Positions 19,084-32,660 are shown, counted from the first letter of the stretch. The stretch is DNA of 64,000 nucleotides from Siphonodentalium dalli (GCA_032622095.1 CP136068.1:188039309-188103308), one strand, 5' to 3'. A program made the numbers and translations. Notes: generated by a model from the letters alone, not told the origin.

Positions 19084-22000
19084 CTCACCTTGAGTTGTCC
19101 TCGTTATTAATTCATTTAACTGACCTTGAGTTGTCCTCACTATTAATTCATTAACTGACCTTGAGTTGTCCTCGCTATTAATTCATTTAACTGACCTTGA
19201 GTTGTCCTCACTATTAATTCATTAACTGACCTTGAGTTGTCCTCGCTATTAATTCATTTAACTGACCTTGAGTTGTCCTCACTATTAATTCATTTAACTG
19301 ACCTTGAGTTGTCCTCGTTATTAATTCATTTAACTGACCTTGAGTTGTCCTCGTTATTAATTCATTTAACTGACCTTGAGTTGTCCTCACTATTAATTCA
19401 TTTAACTAACCTTGAGTTGTCCTCGTTATTAATTCATTTAACTGACCTTGAGTTGTCCTCGCTATTAATTCATTTAACTGACCTTGAGATGTCCTCGTTA
19501 TTAATTTATTTAACTAACCTTGAGTTGTCCTCGTTATTAATTTGTTTAACTCACCTTGAGTTGTCCTCGTTATTAATTTGTTTAACTCACCTTGAGTTGT
19601 CCTCGTTATTAATTCATTTAACTGACCTTGAGTTGTCCTCACTATTAATTCATTAACTGACCTTGAGTTGTCCTCGCTATTAATTCATTTAACTGACCTT
19701 GAGTTGTCCTCACTATTAATTCATTAACTGACCTTGAGTTGTCCTCGCTATTAATTCATTTAACTGACCTTGAGTTGTCCTCACTATTAATTCATTAACT
19801 GACCTTGAGTTGTCCTTGTTATTAATTCATTTAACTATCCTTGAGTTGTCCTCGTTATTAATTCATTTAACTAACCTTGAGTTGTCCTCGTTATTAATTT
19901 ATTTAACTAACCTTGAGTTGTCCTCGTTATTAATTTGTTTAACTCACCTTGAGTTGTCCTCGTTATTAATTCATTTAACTGACCTTGAGTTGTCCTCACT
20001 ATTAATTCATTAACTGACCTTGAGTTGTCCTCGCTATTAATTCATTTAACTGACCTTGAGTTGTCCTCGTTATTAATTCATTTAACTAACCTTGAGTTGT
20101 CCTTGTTATTAATTTATTTAACTGACCTTGAGTTGTCCTCGTTATTATTTTATTTAACTAACCTTGAGTTGTACTTGTTATTAATTCATTAACTGACCTT
20201 GAGTTGTCCTCGTTATTAATTCATTTAACTGACCTTGAGATGTCCTTGTTATTAATTTATTTAACTAACCTTGAGTTGTCCTTGTTATTAATTCATTAAC
20301 TAACCTTGAGTTGTCCTCGTTATTAATTCATTTAACTGACCTTGAGATGTCCTCGTTATTAATTCATTTAACTAACCTTGAGTTGTACTCGTTATTAATT
20401 CATTTAACTGACCTTGAGATGTACTTGTTATTAATTCATTTAACTGACCTTGAGTTGTCCTCGTTATTAATTCATTTAACTGACCTTGAGTTGTCCTCGT
20501 TATTAATTCATTTAACTGACCTTGAGATGTACTTGTTATTAATTCATTTAACTGACCTTGAGATGTACTTGTTATTAATTCATTTAACTGACCTTGAGAT
20601 GTACTTGTTATTAATTCATTTAACTGACCTTGAGTTGTACTTGTTATTAATTCATTTAACTAACCTTGAGTTGTCCTCGCTATTAATTCATTTAACTGAC
20701 CTTGAGTTGTCCTTGTTATTAATTCATTTAACTGACCTTGAGATGTACTTGTTATTAATTCATTTAACTGACCTTGAGTTGTACTTGTTATTAATTCATT
20801 TAACTAACCTTGAGATGTACTTGTTATTAATTCATTTAACTGACCTTGAGATGTACTTGTTATTAATTCATTTAACTGACCTTGAGATGTACTTGTTATT
20901 AATTCATTTAACTGACCTTGAGTTGTACTTGTTATTAATTCATTTAACTGACCTTGAGTTGTCCTCGCTATTAATTCATTTAACTGACCTTGAGTTGTCC
21001 TCGTTATTAATTCATTTAACTGACCTTGAGTTGGCCTCGTTATTAATTCATTTAACTGACCTTGAGATGTCCTCGTTATTAATTCATTTAACTAACCTTG
21101 AGTTGTCCTCGTTATTAATTTATTTAACTGACCTTGAGTTGTCCTCGCTATTAATTCATTTAACTAACCTTGAGATGTACTTGTTATTAATTCATTTAAC
21201 TAACCTTGAGTTGTCCTCGCTATTAATTCATTTAACTGACCTTGAGTTGTCCTCGTTATAAATTCATTTAACTGACCTTGAGTTGTCCTCGTTATTAATT
21301 TATTTAACTGACCTTGAGATGTACTTGTTATTAATTCATTTAACTGACCTTGAGTTGTCCTCGTTATTAATTCATTAACTGACCTTGAGTTGTCCTCGCT
21401 ATTAATTCATTAACTGACCTTGAGTTGTCCTCACTATTAATTCATTTAACTAACCTTGAGATGTACTTGTTATTAATTCATTTAACTGACCTTGAGTTGT
21501 CCTTGTTATTAATTTATTTAACTGACCTTGAGATGTACTTGTTATTAATTCATTAACTAACCTTGAGTTGTCCTCGTTATTAATTCATTTAACTGACCTT
21601 GAGATGTACTTGTTATTAATTCATTTAACTGACCTTGAGTTGTACTTGTTATTAATTTGTTTAACTAACCTTGAGTTGTACTCGTTATTAATTCGTTTAA
21701 CTGACCTTGAGTTGTCCTCGTTATTAATTCATTTAACTAACCTTGAGTTGTACTTGTTATTAATTCATTTAACTGACCTTGAGTTGTACTTGTTATTAAT
21801 TCATTTAACTGACCTTGAGTTGTACTTGTTATTAATTCATTTAACTGACCTTGAATTGTACTTGTTATTAATTCATTTAACTAACCTTGAGATGTACTTG
21901 TTATTAATTCATTTAACTAACCTTGAGTTGTACTTGTTATTAATTCATTTAACTGACCTTGAGTTGTCCTTGTTATTAATTCATTTAACTGACCTTGAGT

Positions 22001-24294
22001 TGTCCTTGTTATTAATTCATTTAACTAACCTTGAGTTGTCCTCGTTATTAATTCATTTAACTAACCTTGAGTTGTACTTGTTATTAATTCATTTAACTAA
22101 CCTTGAGTTGTACTTGTTATTAATTCATTTAACTGACCTTGAGTTGTACTTGTTATTAATTCATTTAACTGACCTTGAGTTGTACTTGTTATTAATTCAT
22201 TTAACTAACCTTGAGTTGTACTTGTTATTAATTCATTTAACTAACCTTGAGTTGTACTTGTTATTAATTCATTTAACTAACCTTGAGTTGTACTTGTTAT
22301 TAATTCATTTAACTAACCTTGAGTTGTACTTGTTATTAATTCATTTAACTAACCTTGAGTTGTACTTGTTATTAATTCATTTAACTGACCTTGAGTTGTA
22401 CTTGTTATTAATTCATTTAACTAACCTTGAGTTGTACTTGTTATTAATTCATTTAACTAACCTTGAGTTGTACTTGTTATTAATTCATTTAACTAACCTT
22501 GAGTTGTACTTGTTATTAATTCATTTAACTGACCTTGAGTTGTACTTGTTATTAATTCATTTAACTAACCTTGAGTTGTACTTGTTATTAATTCATTTAA
22601 CTAACCTTGAGTTGTACTTGTTATTAATTCATTTAACTAACCTTGAGTTGTACTTGTTATTAATTCATTTAACTAACCTTGAGATGTACTTGTTATTAAT
22701 TCATTTAACTAACCTTGAGATGTTCTTGTTATTAATTCATTTAACTAACCTTGAGTTGTCCTTGTTATTAATTCATTTAACTGACCTTGAGTTGTCCTCG
22801 TTATTAATTCATTTAACTAACCTTGAGTTGTCCTCGTTATTAATTCATTAACTAACCTTGAGTTGTCCTCGTTATTAATTCATTTAACTAACCTTGAGTT
22901 GTCCTTGTTATTAATTCATTAACTAACCTTGAGTTGTCCTCGTTATTAATTCATTTAACTGACCTTGAGTTGTCCTCGTTATTAATTTGTTTAACTGACC
23001 TTGAGTTGTCCTCGTTATTAATTCATTTAACTAACCTTGAGTTGTCCTCGTTATTAATTCATTTAACTGACCTTGAGTTGTCCTCGTTATTAATTTGTTT
23101 AACTGACCTTGAGTTGTCCTCGTTATTAATTCATTTAACTAACCTTGAGTTGTCCTCGTTATTAATTTGTTTAACTGACCTTGAGTTGTCCTCGTTATTA
23201 ATTCATTTAACTAACCTTGAGTTGTCCTCGTTATTAATTTGTTTAACTGACCTTGAGTTGTCCTTGTTATTAATTCATTTAACTAACCTTGAGTTGTCCT
23301 TGTTATTAATTCATTTAACTGACCTTGAGTTGTCCTCACTATTAATTCATTTAACTAACCTTGAGTTGTCCTCGTTATTAATTCATTTAACTGACCTTGA
23401 GTTGTCCTCGTTATTAATTTGTTTAACTGACCTTGAGTTGTCCTCGTTATTAATTCATTTAACTAACCTTGAGTTGTCCTCGTTATTAATTTGTTTAACT
23501 GACCTTGAGTTGTCCTTGTTATTAATTCATTTAACTAACCTTGAGTTGTACTTGTTATTAATTCATTTAACTAACCTTGAGTTGTCCTTGTTATTAATTC
23601 ATTTAACTAACCTTGAGTTGTCCTCGTTATTAATTCATTTAACTAACCTTGAGATGTACTTGTTATTAATTCATTTAACTATCCTTGAGTTGTCCTTGTT
23701 ATTAATTCATTTAACTAACCTTGAGTTGTCCTTGTTATTAATTTATTTAACTAACCTTGAGATGTCCTCGTTATTAATTCATTTAACTGACCTTGAGTTG
23801 TCCTCGTTATTAATTCATTTAACTGACCTTGAGTTGTCCTCGTTATTAATTCATTTAACTAACCTTGAGTTGTCCTTGTTATTAATTCATTTAACTAACC
23901 TTGAGTTGTCCTCGTTATTAATTCATTTAACTGACCTTGAGTTGTCCTCGTTATTAATTCATTTAACTGACCTTGAGTTGTCCTCGTTATTAATTCATTT
24001 AACTAACCTTGAGTTGTCCTTGTTATTAATTCATTTAACTAACCTTGAGATGTCCTCGTTATTAATTCATTTAACTGACCTTGAGTTGTCCTCGTTATTA
24101 ATTCATTTAACTGACCTTGAGTTGTCCTCGTTATTAATTCATTTAACTAACCTTGAGTTGTCCTTGTTATTAATTCATTTAACTAACCTTGAGTTGTCCT
24201 CGTTATTAATTTATTTAACTGACCTTGAGTTGTCCTCGTTATTAATTTATTTAACTGACCTTGAGATGTACTTGTTATTAATTCATTAACTGAC
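19080..24294 (-). repeat. 36-bp array of E10 3' edge copies, main block (about 145 units)
   Basis: On the gene strand each unit reads ATTAATAACGAGGACAACTC, then AAG|GTCAGTTAAATGA or a close variant. The first 23 bases copy the coding end of E10 (INNEDNS) and the rest copies its donor and first intron bases. Most copies keep AAG|GT followed by CAG, TAG or GAG; common variants change GAGGACAACT to AAGTACATCT. Some units are 35 bp. In antisense the 36-bp period gives long open frames of a 12-residue Leu-rich repeat, which are artefacts. With 17398-17895 the array holds about 160 copies. Confidence 0.95.
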
Positions 24295-24459
24295 CTTGAG
24301 TTGTCCTCGTTATTAATTCGTTTAAGTTCTCGTACATGTAGATTCCTCTCCCTTTCTAATTTTTCAAGCTCCAACTGAAGGTCTGAATCTTCCTTTTTCA
24401 GAGCAGCTTGTCGGAGTTTGAGAATCTCATCAGCTTCGTACCACTCAGCTATAGACATT
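24295..24459 (-). CDS. TLK: TLK exon E10: pre-kinase coiled coil
   Basis: One base plus 54 codons plus two bases encode [20 protein letters not shown], then [20 protein letters not shown] and [14 protein letters not shown]. The family motif is LAEYHEQEEIFKLR...[11 protein letters not shown]. It is a charged helix expected to form the coiled coil just before the kinase domain. The acceptor is AATTACAG|A and the donor is AAG|GTCAGT; phase 2 in, 2 out. Its last 23 bases and donor seeded the array that follows. The initial Met is internal and is not taken as a start. Confidence 0.96.
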
Positions 24460-24469
24460 CTGTAATTAT

Positions 24470-24750
24470 ACAAATAACATTTATTCACGTCAGAGTTCAT
24501 GAGACAAACAAAATTGTTATTTAAAAAAAAAAATTCCAAACTTGTAGCATATTTACCAAGCTGTAAATTTTCTTGCGAGAATTCCAAATCAAGTCCGGAG
24601 GATACTTTCGAAGCAACTCTTTTCTCCAGACACCATGTAGTCATATCAGACACCAGTCACACCGCCCCATATAATATGCTTGAAAATTCCACCTGTAGTC
24701 ATATCCAAAAGTCGTTTTCCACATTTTGATGTAGAGTTTTAATGAATTTT
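24470..24750. other. Intronic sequence without recognised features
   Basis: Start of the E9-E10 intron; nothing recognised. Confidence 0.4.
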
Positions 24751-26071
24751 CTCAATTTGTTGGATGAAGCCTTGATAATAATCCATGTGTCACGATTGAC
24801 ACATGAAGCCCTGATAATAACCATGTGTCACAATTGGCATATGAAGCCCTTATAATAATCCATGTGTCACAATTGACACATGAAAAACAAGAGGTGTGCA
24901 CTCGAGTGCTAGCATACCCCCACCGTGGCAAATTCAACCTGCATTATCCGTAAACCCAACAAAAAAGATTTTGAACGTTAAAGAAAAATTCAGACTAATA
25001 ATATCGATATGGTGTCACAAGAAGCTTGTACAGAAAAAATTATTCAAATTGGTTCATATTTGTTAAAGTTTTTAAGTCGGACAGAATTTTCTAAGTCAAA
25101 ATAAGTCGAAAATGAGGCGTAACTTTAAAAAACAAGAGGTACGCTGTCGCGTGGCATTTGCCCCCGACTGTAGCAATTTGGATTAAGCATGGATGAAACT
25201 GCGGATATCCGAGGATGTCTATATGACCATTCCAAAAGAAGTTCGTACAGAAATGTTGACTAAAAACCACAAAACAAGCGATCCGGAAACCCAAAAACAA
25301 GCGAAAATTCAAATTTTCTAAGTTGAAAAAAGGGCCATAACTCTGGCAAAAATCATCAGATCATACCCAAATTCGCACTTGACATGTATTTTCATATAAC
25401 TGATAAATTGAATTTTCTAAGTAAAAAAAGGGCCATAACTCTGGTGAAAATGGGTGGACGACACCCGCGCTATGCATGTCGCTGTTCCCCCATGCTGCTC
25501 TATCACCATACCAAATATCAGCTAAATCTGCCAAGCGGTTGCTGAACAATAATACAAAATGTTTGTACGGACGGACAAAATTCAAATTTTCTAAGTTGAA
25601 AAAAGGGCCATTACTCTGGCAAAAATCATCAGATCATACCCAAATTCGCACTTGACATGTATTTTCATATAACTGATCCACAAAAATACGGGATTTGCAA
25701 TCGTACCACCAAAGCTCACGCTATCATCTGGAAACAAAAAAAAACAAGAGAAAAATTGAATTTTCCAAGTAAAAAAAAAAGGGCCATAACTCTGGTAAAA
25801 ATGGGTGGACGAAACCCGCGCTATGCATGTAGCTGTTCCCCCATGCTGCTCTATCACCACACCAAATATCAGATAAATCTGCCCAGCGGTTGCTGAACAA
25901 TAATGCAAAATGTTTGTACGGACGGACAAAATTGCATTTTCTATGTCAAACAAGGGCCATAACTCTGGAGAAAATGGGTGGACGAAACCCGCGCTATGCA
26001 TGTAGCTGTTCCCCCATGCTGCTCTATCACCATACCAAATATCAGCTAAATCTGCCCAGCGGTTGCTGAAC
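24750..26071. repeat. Dispersed 'gggccataactctgg' repeat block
   Basis: About four 45-bp units with 'ccatgtgtcacaattgacac' lie at 24765-24885. They are followed by several imperfect units of the 'aagggccataactctggtga' family with 'atgggtggacgaaacccgcg' and 'ctgcccagcggttgctgaac'. Open frames on both strands are by-products. This family is one reason for suggesting a bivalve host. Confidence 0.7.
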
Positions 26072-29000
26072 AATGAAAGTGTCAATGACACTGTAGCTCA
26101 ACTTGGAAAGGGAATAATTTAATGTATTACAGTCAATGGAGCGATTAGGAATGTGGAAAGTTGAATGTCTAATACTATAGTTAAAAGATATGGAGAGAAA
26201 AGTAAAATCCAAGATGGCTGCTGGCGGCCATGTTTACGGCCGAATGACCCCAAAATGAGTCGTTCCCATCTACATGTCATTGTTATCATCCATGACAAAT
26301 TTTATGACGATCAGACTAAAGGTATGACCTGTAGCCCATGCTAAAGAATTTAGTCATACAAAGAGTAAAATCCAAGATGGCTGCTGGCTGCCATGTTTTT
26401 TGGCCGAATGACCCCAAAATGACTCATTCCCATCTACATGTCATTGTTAACATCCATGACAAATTTTATGATGATCAGACTAAAGGTACGACCTGCAGCC
26501 CGTGCTAAAGAATTTAGTCATACAAAGAGTAATATCCAAGATGGCTGCTGGCGGCCATGTTTTTTGGCCGAATGACCCCAAAATTACTCGTTCCCATCTA
26601 CATGTCAATATTATCATCCATGACAAATTTCATGATGATCAGACGAACAGTACGACCTGTGGCCCGTGCTAATGGATTAAATTTTGAAATCCAAGATGGC
26701 CGCTGGCGGCCATGTTGTTTGTCCGAATGACCCCAAAATGACTCGTTCCCATCTACATGTCATTATTAACATTCTTGACAAATTTTATGATGATCAGACA
26801 AAAAGTAGGACCTGTAGCCCGTGCTAAAGGATTTAGTCATACAAAGAGTAAAATCCAAGATGGCTGCTGGCGGCAATGTTTTTTGGCCGAATGACCCCAA
26901 AACTACTCGTTCCCATCTACATGTCAATATTATCATCCATGACAAATTTCATGATGATCAGACTAACAGTACGACCTGTGGCCCGTGCTAAAGAATTTAG
27001 TCATACAAAGAGTAAAATCCAAGATGGCTGCTGGCCGCATGTTTTTTGGCCAAACAACCCCAAAATGACTCGTTCCCATCTACATGTCAATATTAACATC
27101 CATGACAAATTTCATGATGATCAGACGAACAGTACGACCTGTGGCCCGTGCTAATGGATTGAATTTTGAAATCCAAGATGGCCACTGGCGGTCATTGTTT
27201 TTTGTCCGAATGACCCCAAAATGACTCGTTCCCATCTACATTCCAATTTCAACAGCCATGACAAATTTTATGATGATCGGACTAAAGGTACGACCTGTAG
27301 CCCGTGCTAAAGGATTTAGTCATACAAAGAGTAAAATCAAAGATGCCTGCTGGCGGCCATGTTTTTTGACCGAATGACCCCAAAATGACTCGTTCCCATC
27401 TACATGTCATTGTTACCATTCATGACAAATTTTATGATGATCAGACTAAAGGTACGACCTGTAGCCCGTGCTAAAGGATTTAGTCATACAAAGAGTAAAA
27501 TCCAAGATGGCTGCTGGCGGCCATGTTTTTGGGCCGAATGATCCCAAAATTAGTCGTTCCCATCTACATGTCAATATTAACATCCATGACAAATTCCATG
27601 ATGATCAGACGAACAGTGCGACCTGTGGCCCGTGCTAATGGATTGAATTTTGAAAACAAAGATGGCCACTGGCGGCCATGTTTTTTGTCCGAATGACCCC
27701 AAAATGACTCGTTCCCATCTATATTCCAATTTCAACAGCCATGACAAATTTCATGATTATCAGACTAAAGGTACGACCTGTAGCCCGTGCTAAAGGATTT
27801 AGTCATACAAAGAGTAAAATCCAAGATGGCTGCTGGCGGCCATGTTTTTTGCACGAATAACCCAAAAATGACTCGTTCCCATCTACATGTCATTGTTAAC
27901 ATCCATGACAAATTTTATGATGATCTGACTACAGGTACGACCTATAGCCCGTGCTAAAGGATTTAGTCATGCAAAGAGTAAAATCGAAGATGGCTGCTGG
28001 CGGCCATGTTTTTTGGCCGAATGACCCCAAAATTACTCGTTCCAATCTACATGTCAATATTAACATCCATGACAAATTTCATGACGATCAGACGAACAGT
28101 ACGGCCTGTAGCCCGTGCTAATGGATTGAATTTTGAAATCTAAGATGGCCGCTTGCGGCCATGTTTTTTTTCTGAATGACCCCAAAATGAATCATTCCGG
28201 TACAAATGTTGATGTCAACAGCTATGACAAATTTCATAATGATCCGATCAAAGGAACGACCTGTAGCCCATGCTAAAGAATTTAGCCATACAAAGAGTAA
28301 AATCCAAGATGGCTGCTGGCTGCCATGTTTTTTGGCCGAATGACCCCAAAATGACTCATTCCCATCTACATGTCATTGTTAACATCCATGACAAATTTTA
28401 TGATGATCAGACTAAAGGTACGACCTGCAGCCCGTGCTAAAGAATTTAGTCATACAAAGAGTAATATCCAAGATGGCTGCTGGCGGCCATGTTTTTTGGC
28501 CGAATGACCCCAAAATTACTCGTTCCCATCTACATGTCAATATTATCATCCATGACAAATTTCATGATGATCAGACGAACAGTACGACCTGTGGCCCGTG
28601 CTAATGGATTAAATTTTGAAATCCAAGATGGCCGCTGGCGGCCATGTTGTTTGTCCGAATGACCCCAAAATGACTCGTTCCCATCTACATGTCATTATTA
28701 ACATTCTTGACAAATTTTATGATGATCAGACAAAAAGTAGGACCTGTAGCCCGTGCTAAAGGATTTAGTCATACAAAGAGTAAAATCCAAGATGGCTGCT
28801 GGCGGCAATGTTTTTTGGCCGAATGACCCCAAAATTACTCGTTCCCATCTACATGTCAATATTATCATCCATGACAAATTTCATGATGATCAGACTAACA
28901 GTACGACCTGTGGCCCGTGCTAAAGAATTTAGTCATACAAAGAGTAAAATCCAAGATGGCTGCTGGCCGCATGTTTTTTGGCCAAACAACCCCAAAATGA

Positions 29001-29796
29001 CTCGTTCCCATCTACATGTCAATATTAACATCCATGACAAATTTCATGATGATCAGACGAACAGTACGACCTGTGGCCCGTGCTAATGGATTGAATTTTG
29101 AAATCCAAGATGGCCACTGGCGGCCATTGTTTTTTGTCCGAATGACCCCAAAATGACTCGTTCCCATCTACATTCCAATTTCAACAGCCATGACAAATTT
29201 TATGATGATCGGACTAAAGGTACGACCTGTAGCCCGTGCTAAAGGATTTAGTCATACAAAGAGTAAAATCAAAGATGCCTGCTGGCGGCCATGTTTTTTG
29301 ACCGAATGACCCCAAAATGACTCGTTCCCATCTACATGTCATTGTTACCATTCATGACAAATTTTATGATGATCAGACTAAAGGTACGACCTGTAGCCCG
29401 TGCTAAAGGATTTAGTCATACAAAGAGTAAAATCCAAGATGGCTGCTGGCGGCCATGTTTTTGGGCCGAATGATCCCAAAATTAGTCGTTCCCATCTACA
29501 TGTCAATATTAACATCCATGACAAATTCCATGATGATCAGACGAACAGTGCGACCTGTGGCCCGTGCTAATGGATTGAATTTTGAAAACAAAGATGGCCA
29601 CTGGCGGCCATGTTTTTTGTCCGAATGACCCCAAAATGACTCGTTCCCATCTATATTCCAATTTCAACAGCCATGACAAATTTCATGATTATCAGACTAA
29701 AGGTACGACCTGTAGCCCGTGCTAAAGGATTTAGTCATACAAAGAGTAAAATCCAAGATGGCTGCTGGCGGCCATGTTTTTTGCACGAATAACCCA
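26072..29796 (+). mobile_element. Element carrying a 160-bp satellite, first copy (right end missing)
   Basis: The start 'gtgtcaatgacactgtagct' plus 'caacttgg' is followed by about 23 units of roughly 160 bp. Each has 'ccaagatggctgctggcggc', 'ccgaatgaccccaaaatgac', 'tcgttcccatctacatgtca' and 'acgacctgtagcccgtgcta'. At 29797 the array is cut by a new copy of the same start, so the right terminus is missing. Minor unit variants alternate, suggesting higher-order structure. There is no credible coding sequence. Confidence 0.8.
26333..27870. repeat. About 1.5-kb segment repeated 1,932 bp to the right
   Basis: 26333-27870 recurs almost base for base at 28265-29802, including private variants such as 'ggctgctggccgcatg'. 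This is a recent block duplication inside the satellite, or an assembly duplication. Confidence 0.8.
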
Positions 29797-32660
29797 ATGA
29801 AAGTGTGAATGACACTGTAGCTCAACTTGGAAAGGGAATAATTTAATATATTACAGTCAATGGAGCGATTAGGAATGTGGAAAGTTGAATGTCTAATACT
29901 AGTTTATAGACATGAAGAGAAAAGTAAAATCCAAGATGGCTGCTGGCGGCCATGTTTTCAGCCGAATGACCCCAAAATGAGTCGTTCCCAACTACATGTC
30001 ATCGTTAACATCAATGACAAATTTTATGACAATCAGACTAAAGGTACGACCTGTGGCCCGTGCTAATGGATTAAATTTTTAAATCCAAGATGGCCACTGG
30101 CGGCCATGTTTTTTGTCCGAATGACCCCGAAATCAGACTAAAGGTACGACCTGTAGCCCGTGGTAAAGGATTTAGTCATACAAAGAGTAAAATCCAAGTT
30201 GGCTGCTGGCGGCCATGTTTTTTGGCTAAATGACCCCAAAATGACTCGTTCCCATCTACATGTCATTATTAACATTCTTGACAAATTTTATGATGATCAG
30301 ACTAAAGGTACAACCTGTAGCCCGTGGTAAAGGATTTAGTCATACAAAGAGTAAAATCCAAGATGGCTGCTGGCGACCATGTTTTTTGGCCGATTGACCC
30401 CAAAATTACTCGTTCCCATCTACATGTCATTGTTAAGAACCATGATAAATTTTATGATGATCAGACTAAAGGTACGACCTGTAGCCCGTGCTAAAGAATT
30501 TAGTCATACAAAGAGTAAAATCCAAGATGGCTGCTGGCGGCCATGTTTTTGGCCAAATGACACCCAAAATTACTCGTTCCCATCTACATGTCAATATTAA
30601 CATCCATGACAAATTTCATGATGATCAGACGAACAGTACGACCTGTGGCCCGTGCTAATGGATTAAATTTTGAAATCCAAGATGGCTGCTAGCGGCCATG
30701 TTTTTTGTCCGAATGACCCCAAAATGACTCGTTCCCATTTACATTCCAATTTCAACAGCCATGAAAATTTTTATGATGATCAGACTAAAGGTACGACCTG
30801 TAGCCCGTGCTAAAGGATTTAGTCATACAAAGAGTAAAATCCAAGATGGCTGCTGGCGGCCATGTTTTTTGGCCGAATGACCCCAAAATGACTCGTTCCC
30901 ATCTACATGTCATTATTAACATTCATGACAAATTTTATGATGATCAGACTAAAGATACAACCTGTAGCCCGTGCTAAAGGATTTAGTCATACAAAGAGTG
31001 AAATCCAAGATGGCTGCTGACGGCCATGTTTTTCAGCCAAATGACCCCAAAAGTACTCGTTCCCATCTACATGTCAATATTAACATCCATGACAAATTTC
31101 ATGATGATCAGACGAACAGTACTAACTGTGGCCCGTGCTAATGGATTAAATTTTTAAATGCAAGATGGCTGCTGGCGGCCATGTTTTTTGTCCGAATGAC
31201 CCCAAAATGACTCGTTCCCATCTACATTCCAATTTCAACAGCCATGACAAATTTTATGAAGATCAGACTAAATGTACGACCGAATGACCCCAAAATATTA
31301 TCATCCATGACAAATTTCATGATGATCAGACAAACAGTACGACCTGTGGCCCGTGCTAATGGATTAAATTTTGAAATCCATGACAAATTTTATGATGATC
31401 AGACTAAAAGTACGACCTGTAGCCCGTGCTAAAGGATTTAGTCATACAAAGAGTAAAATCCAAGATGGCTGCTGGCGGCCATGTTTTTTGGCCGAATGAC
31501 CCCAAAATGACTCGTTCCCATCTACATGTGATTATTAACATTATTGAAAAATTTTATGATGATCAGACTAAAAGTAGAACCTGTAGCCCGTGCTAAAGGA
31601 TTTAGTCATGCAAAGAGTAAAATCCAAGACGGCTGCTGGCGGCCATGTTTTTTGGCCGAATGGCCCCAAAATGACTCGTTCCAATCTACATGTCATTGTT
31701 AACATCCATGACAAATTTTATGATGATCAGACTAAAGGTACGACCTGTAGCCCGTGCTAAAGAATTTAGTCATACAAAGAGTAAAATCCAAGATGGCTGC
31801 TGGCGGCCATGTTTTTGGGCCGAATGACCCCAAAATAACTCGTTCCCATCTACATGTCAATATTAACATCCATGACAAATTTCATGATGATCAGACGAAC
31901 AGTGCGACCTGTGGCCCGTGCTAATGGATTGAATTTTGAAAACAAAGATGGCCACTGGCGGCCATGTTTTTTGTCCGAATGACCCCAAAATGACTCGTTC
32001 CCATCTACATTCCAATTTCAACAGCCATGACAAATTTCATGATTATCAGACTAAAGGTATGACCTGTAGCCCGTGCTAAAGGATTTAGTCATACAAAGAG
32101 TAAAATCCAAGATGGCTGCTGGCGGCCATGTTTTTTGCCCGAATAACCCAAAAATGACTCATTCCCATCTACATGTCATTGTTAACATCCATGACAAATT
32201 TTATGATGATCTGACTAAAGGTACGACCTGTAGCCCGTGCTAAAGGATTTAGTCATGCAAAGAGTAAAATCGAAGATGGCTGCTGGCGGCCATGTTTTTT
32301 GGCCGAATGACCCCAAAATTACTCGTTCCCATCTACATGTCAATATTAACATCCATGACAAATTTCATGACGATCAGACGAACAGTACGGCCTGTAGCCC
32401 GTGCTAATGGATTGAATTTTGAAATCTAAGATGGCCGCTGGCGGCCATGTTTTTTTTCCGAATGACCCCAAAATGAATCATTCCGGTACAAATGTTGATG
32501 TCAACAGCTATGACAAATTTCATAATGATCCGATCAAAGGTACGACCTGTAGCCTCTATTGTTGACGCCTTACGTACACACGCACACACGTACACACAGA
32601 CGACGGACGACAAAGCCATGGCAATAGCTCAAACTTTACAAAGTAAAGTTGAGCTAATAA
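29797..32660 (+). mobile_element. Element carrying the 160-bp satellite, complete copy
   Basis: It opens with 'gtgtgaatgacactgtagct' plus 'caacttgg', then runs through about 17 satellite units. It closes with a unique tail containing 'acgcacacacgtacacacag', 'ggacgacaaagccatggcaa' and the terminus 'ctttacaaagtaaagttgag' plus 'cta'. AGCTCAACTT near the left end and AAGTTGAGCT at the right are inverted repeats. A compact copy of the same design is at 49173-50483. Confidence 0.75.

Noticed and set aside
17403-24289. Very long plus-strand open frames made of a 12-residue Leu-rich repeat ([12 protein letters not shown])
   Set aside because: They are the antisense of the 36-bp array. The open frame results from a 36-bp period lacking stops in that frame, and no initiation, splice or domain evidence supports a protein.
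17398-24310. Regular repeats suggesting a CRISPR array
   Set aside because: There are no unique spacers, the sequence is a eukaryotic intron, and the unit is explained by the end of E10.
24459-24459. Met at the start of E10 as a translation start
   Set aside because: A good acceptor precedes it and the phase joins E9 correctly; it is an internal residue.
26876-30600. Repeated 60-90 codon open frames such as MFFGRMTPKLLVPIYMSI
   Set aside because: Translations of the 160-bp satellite; identical frames at 26876 and 28808 simply reflect the block duplication.
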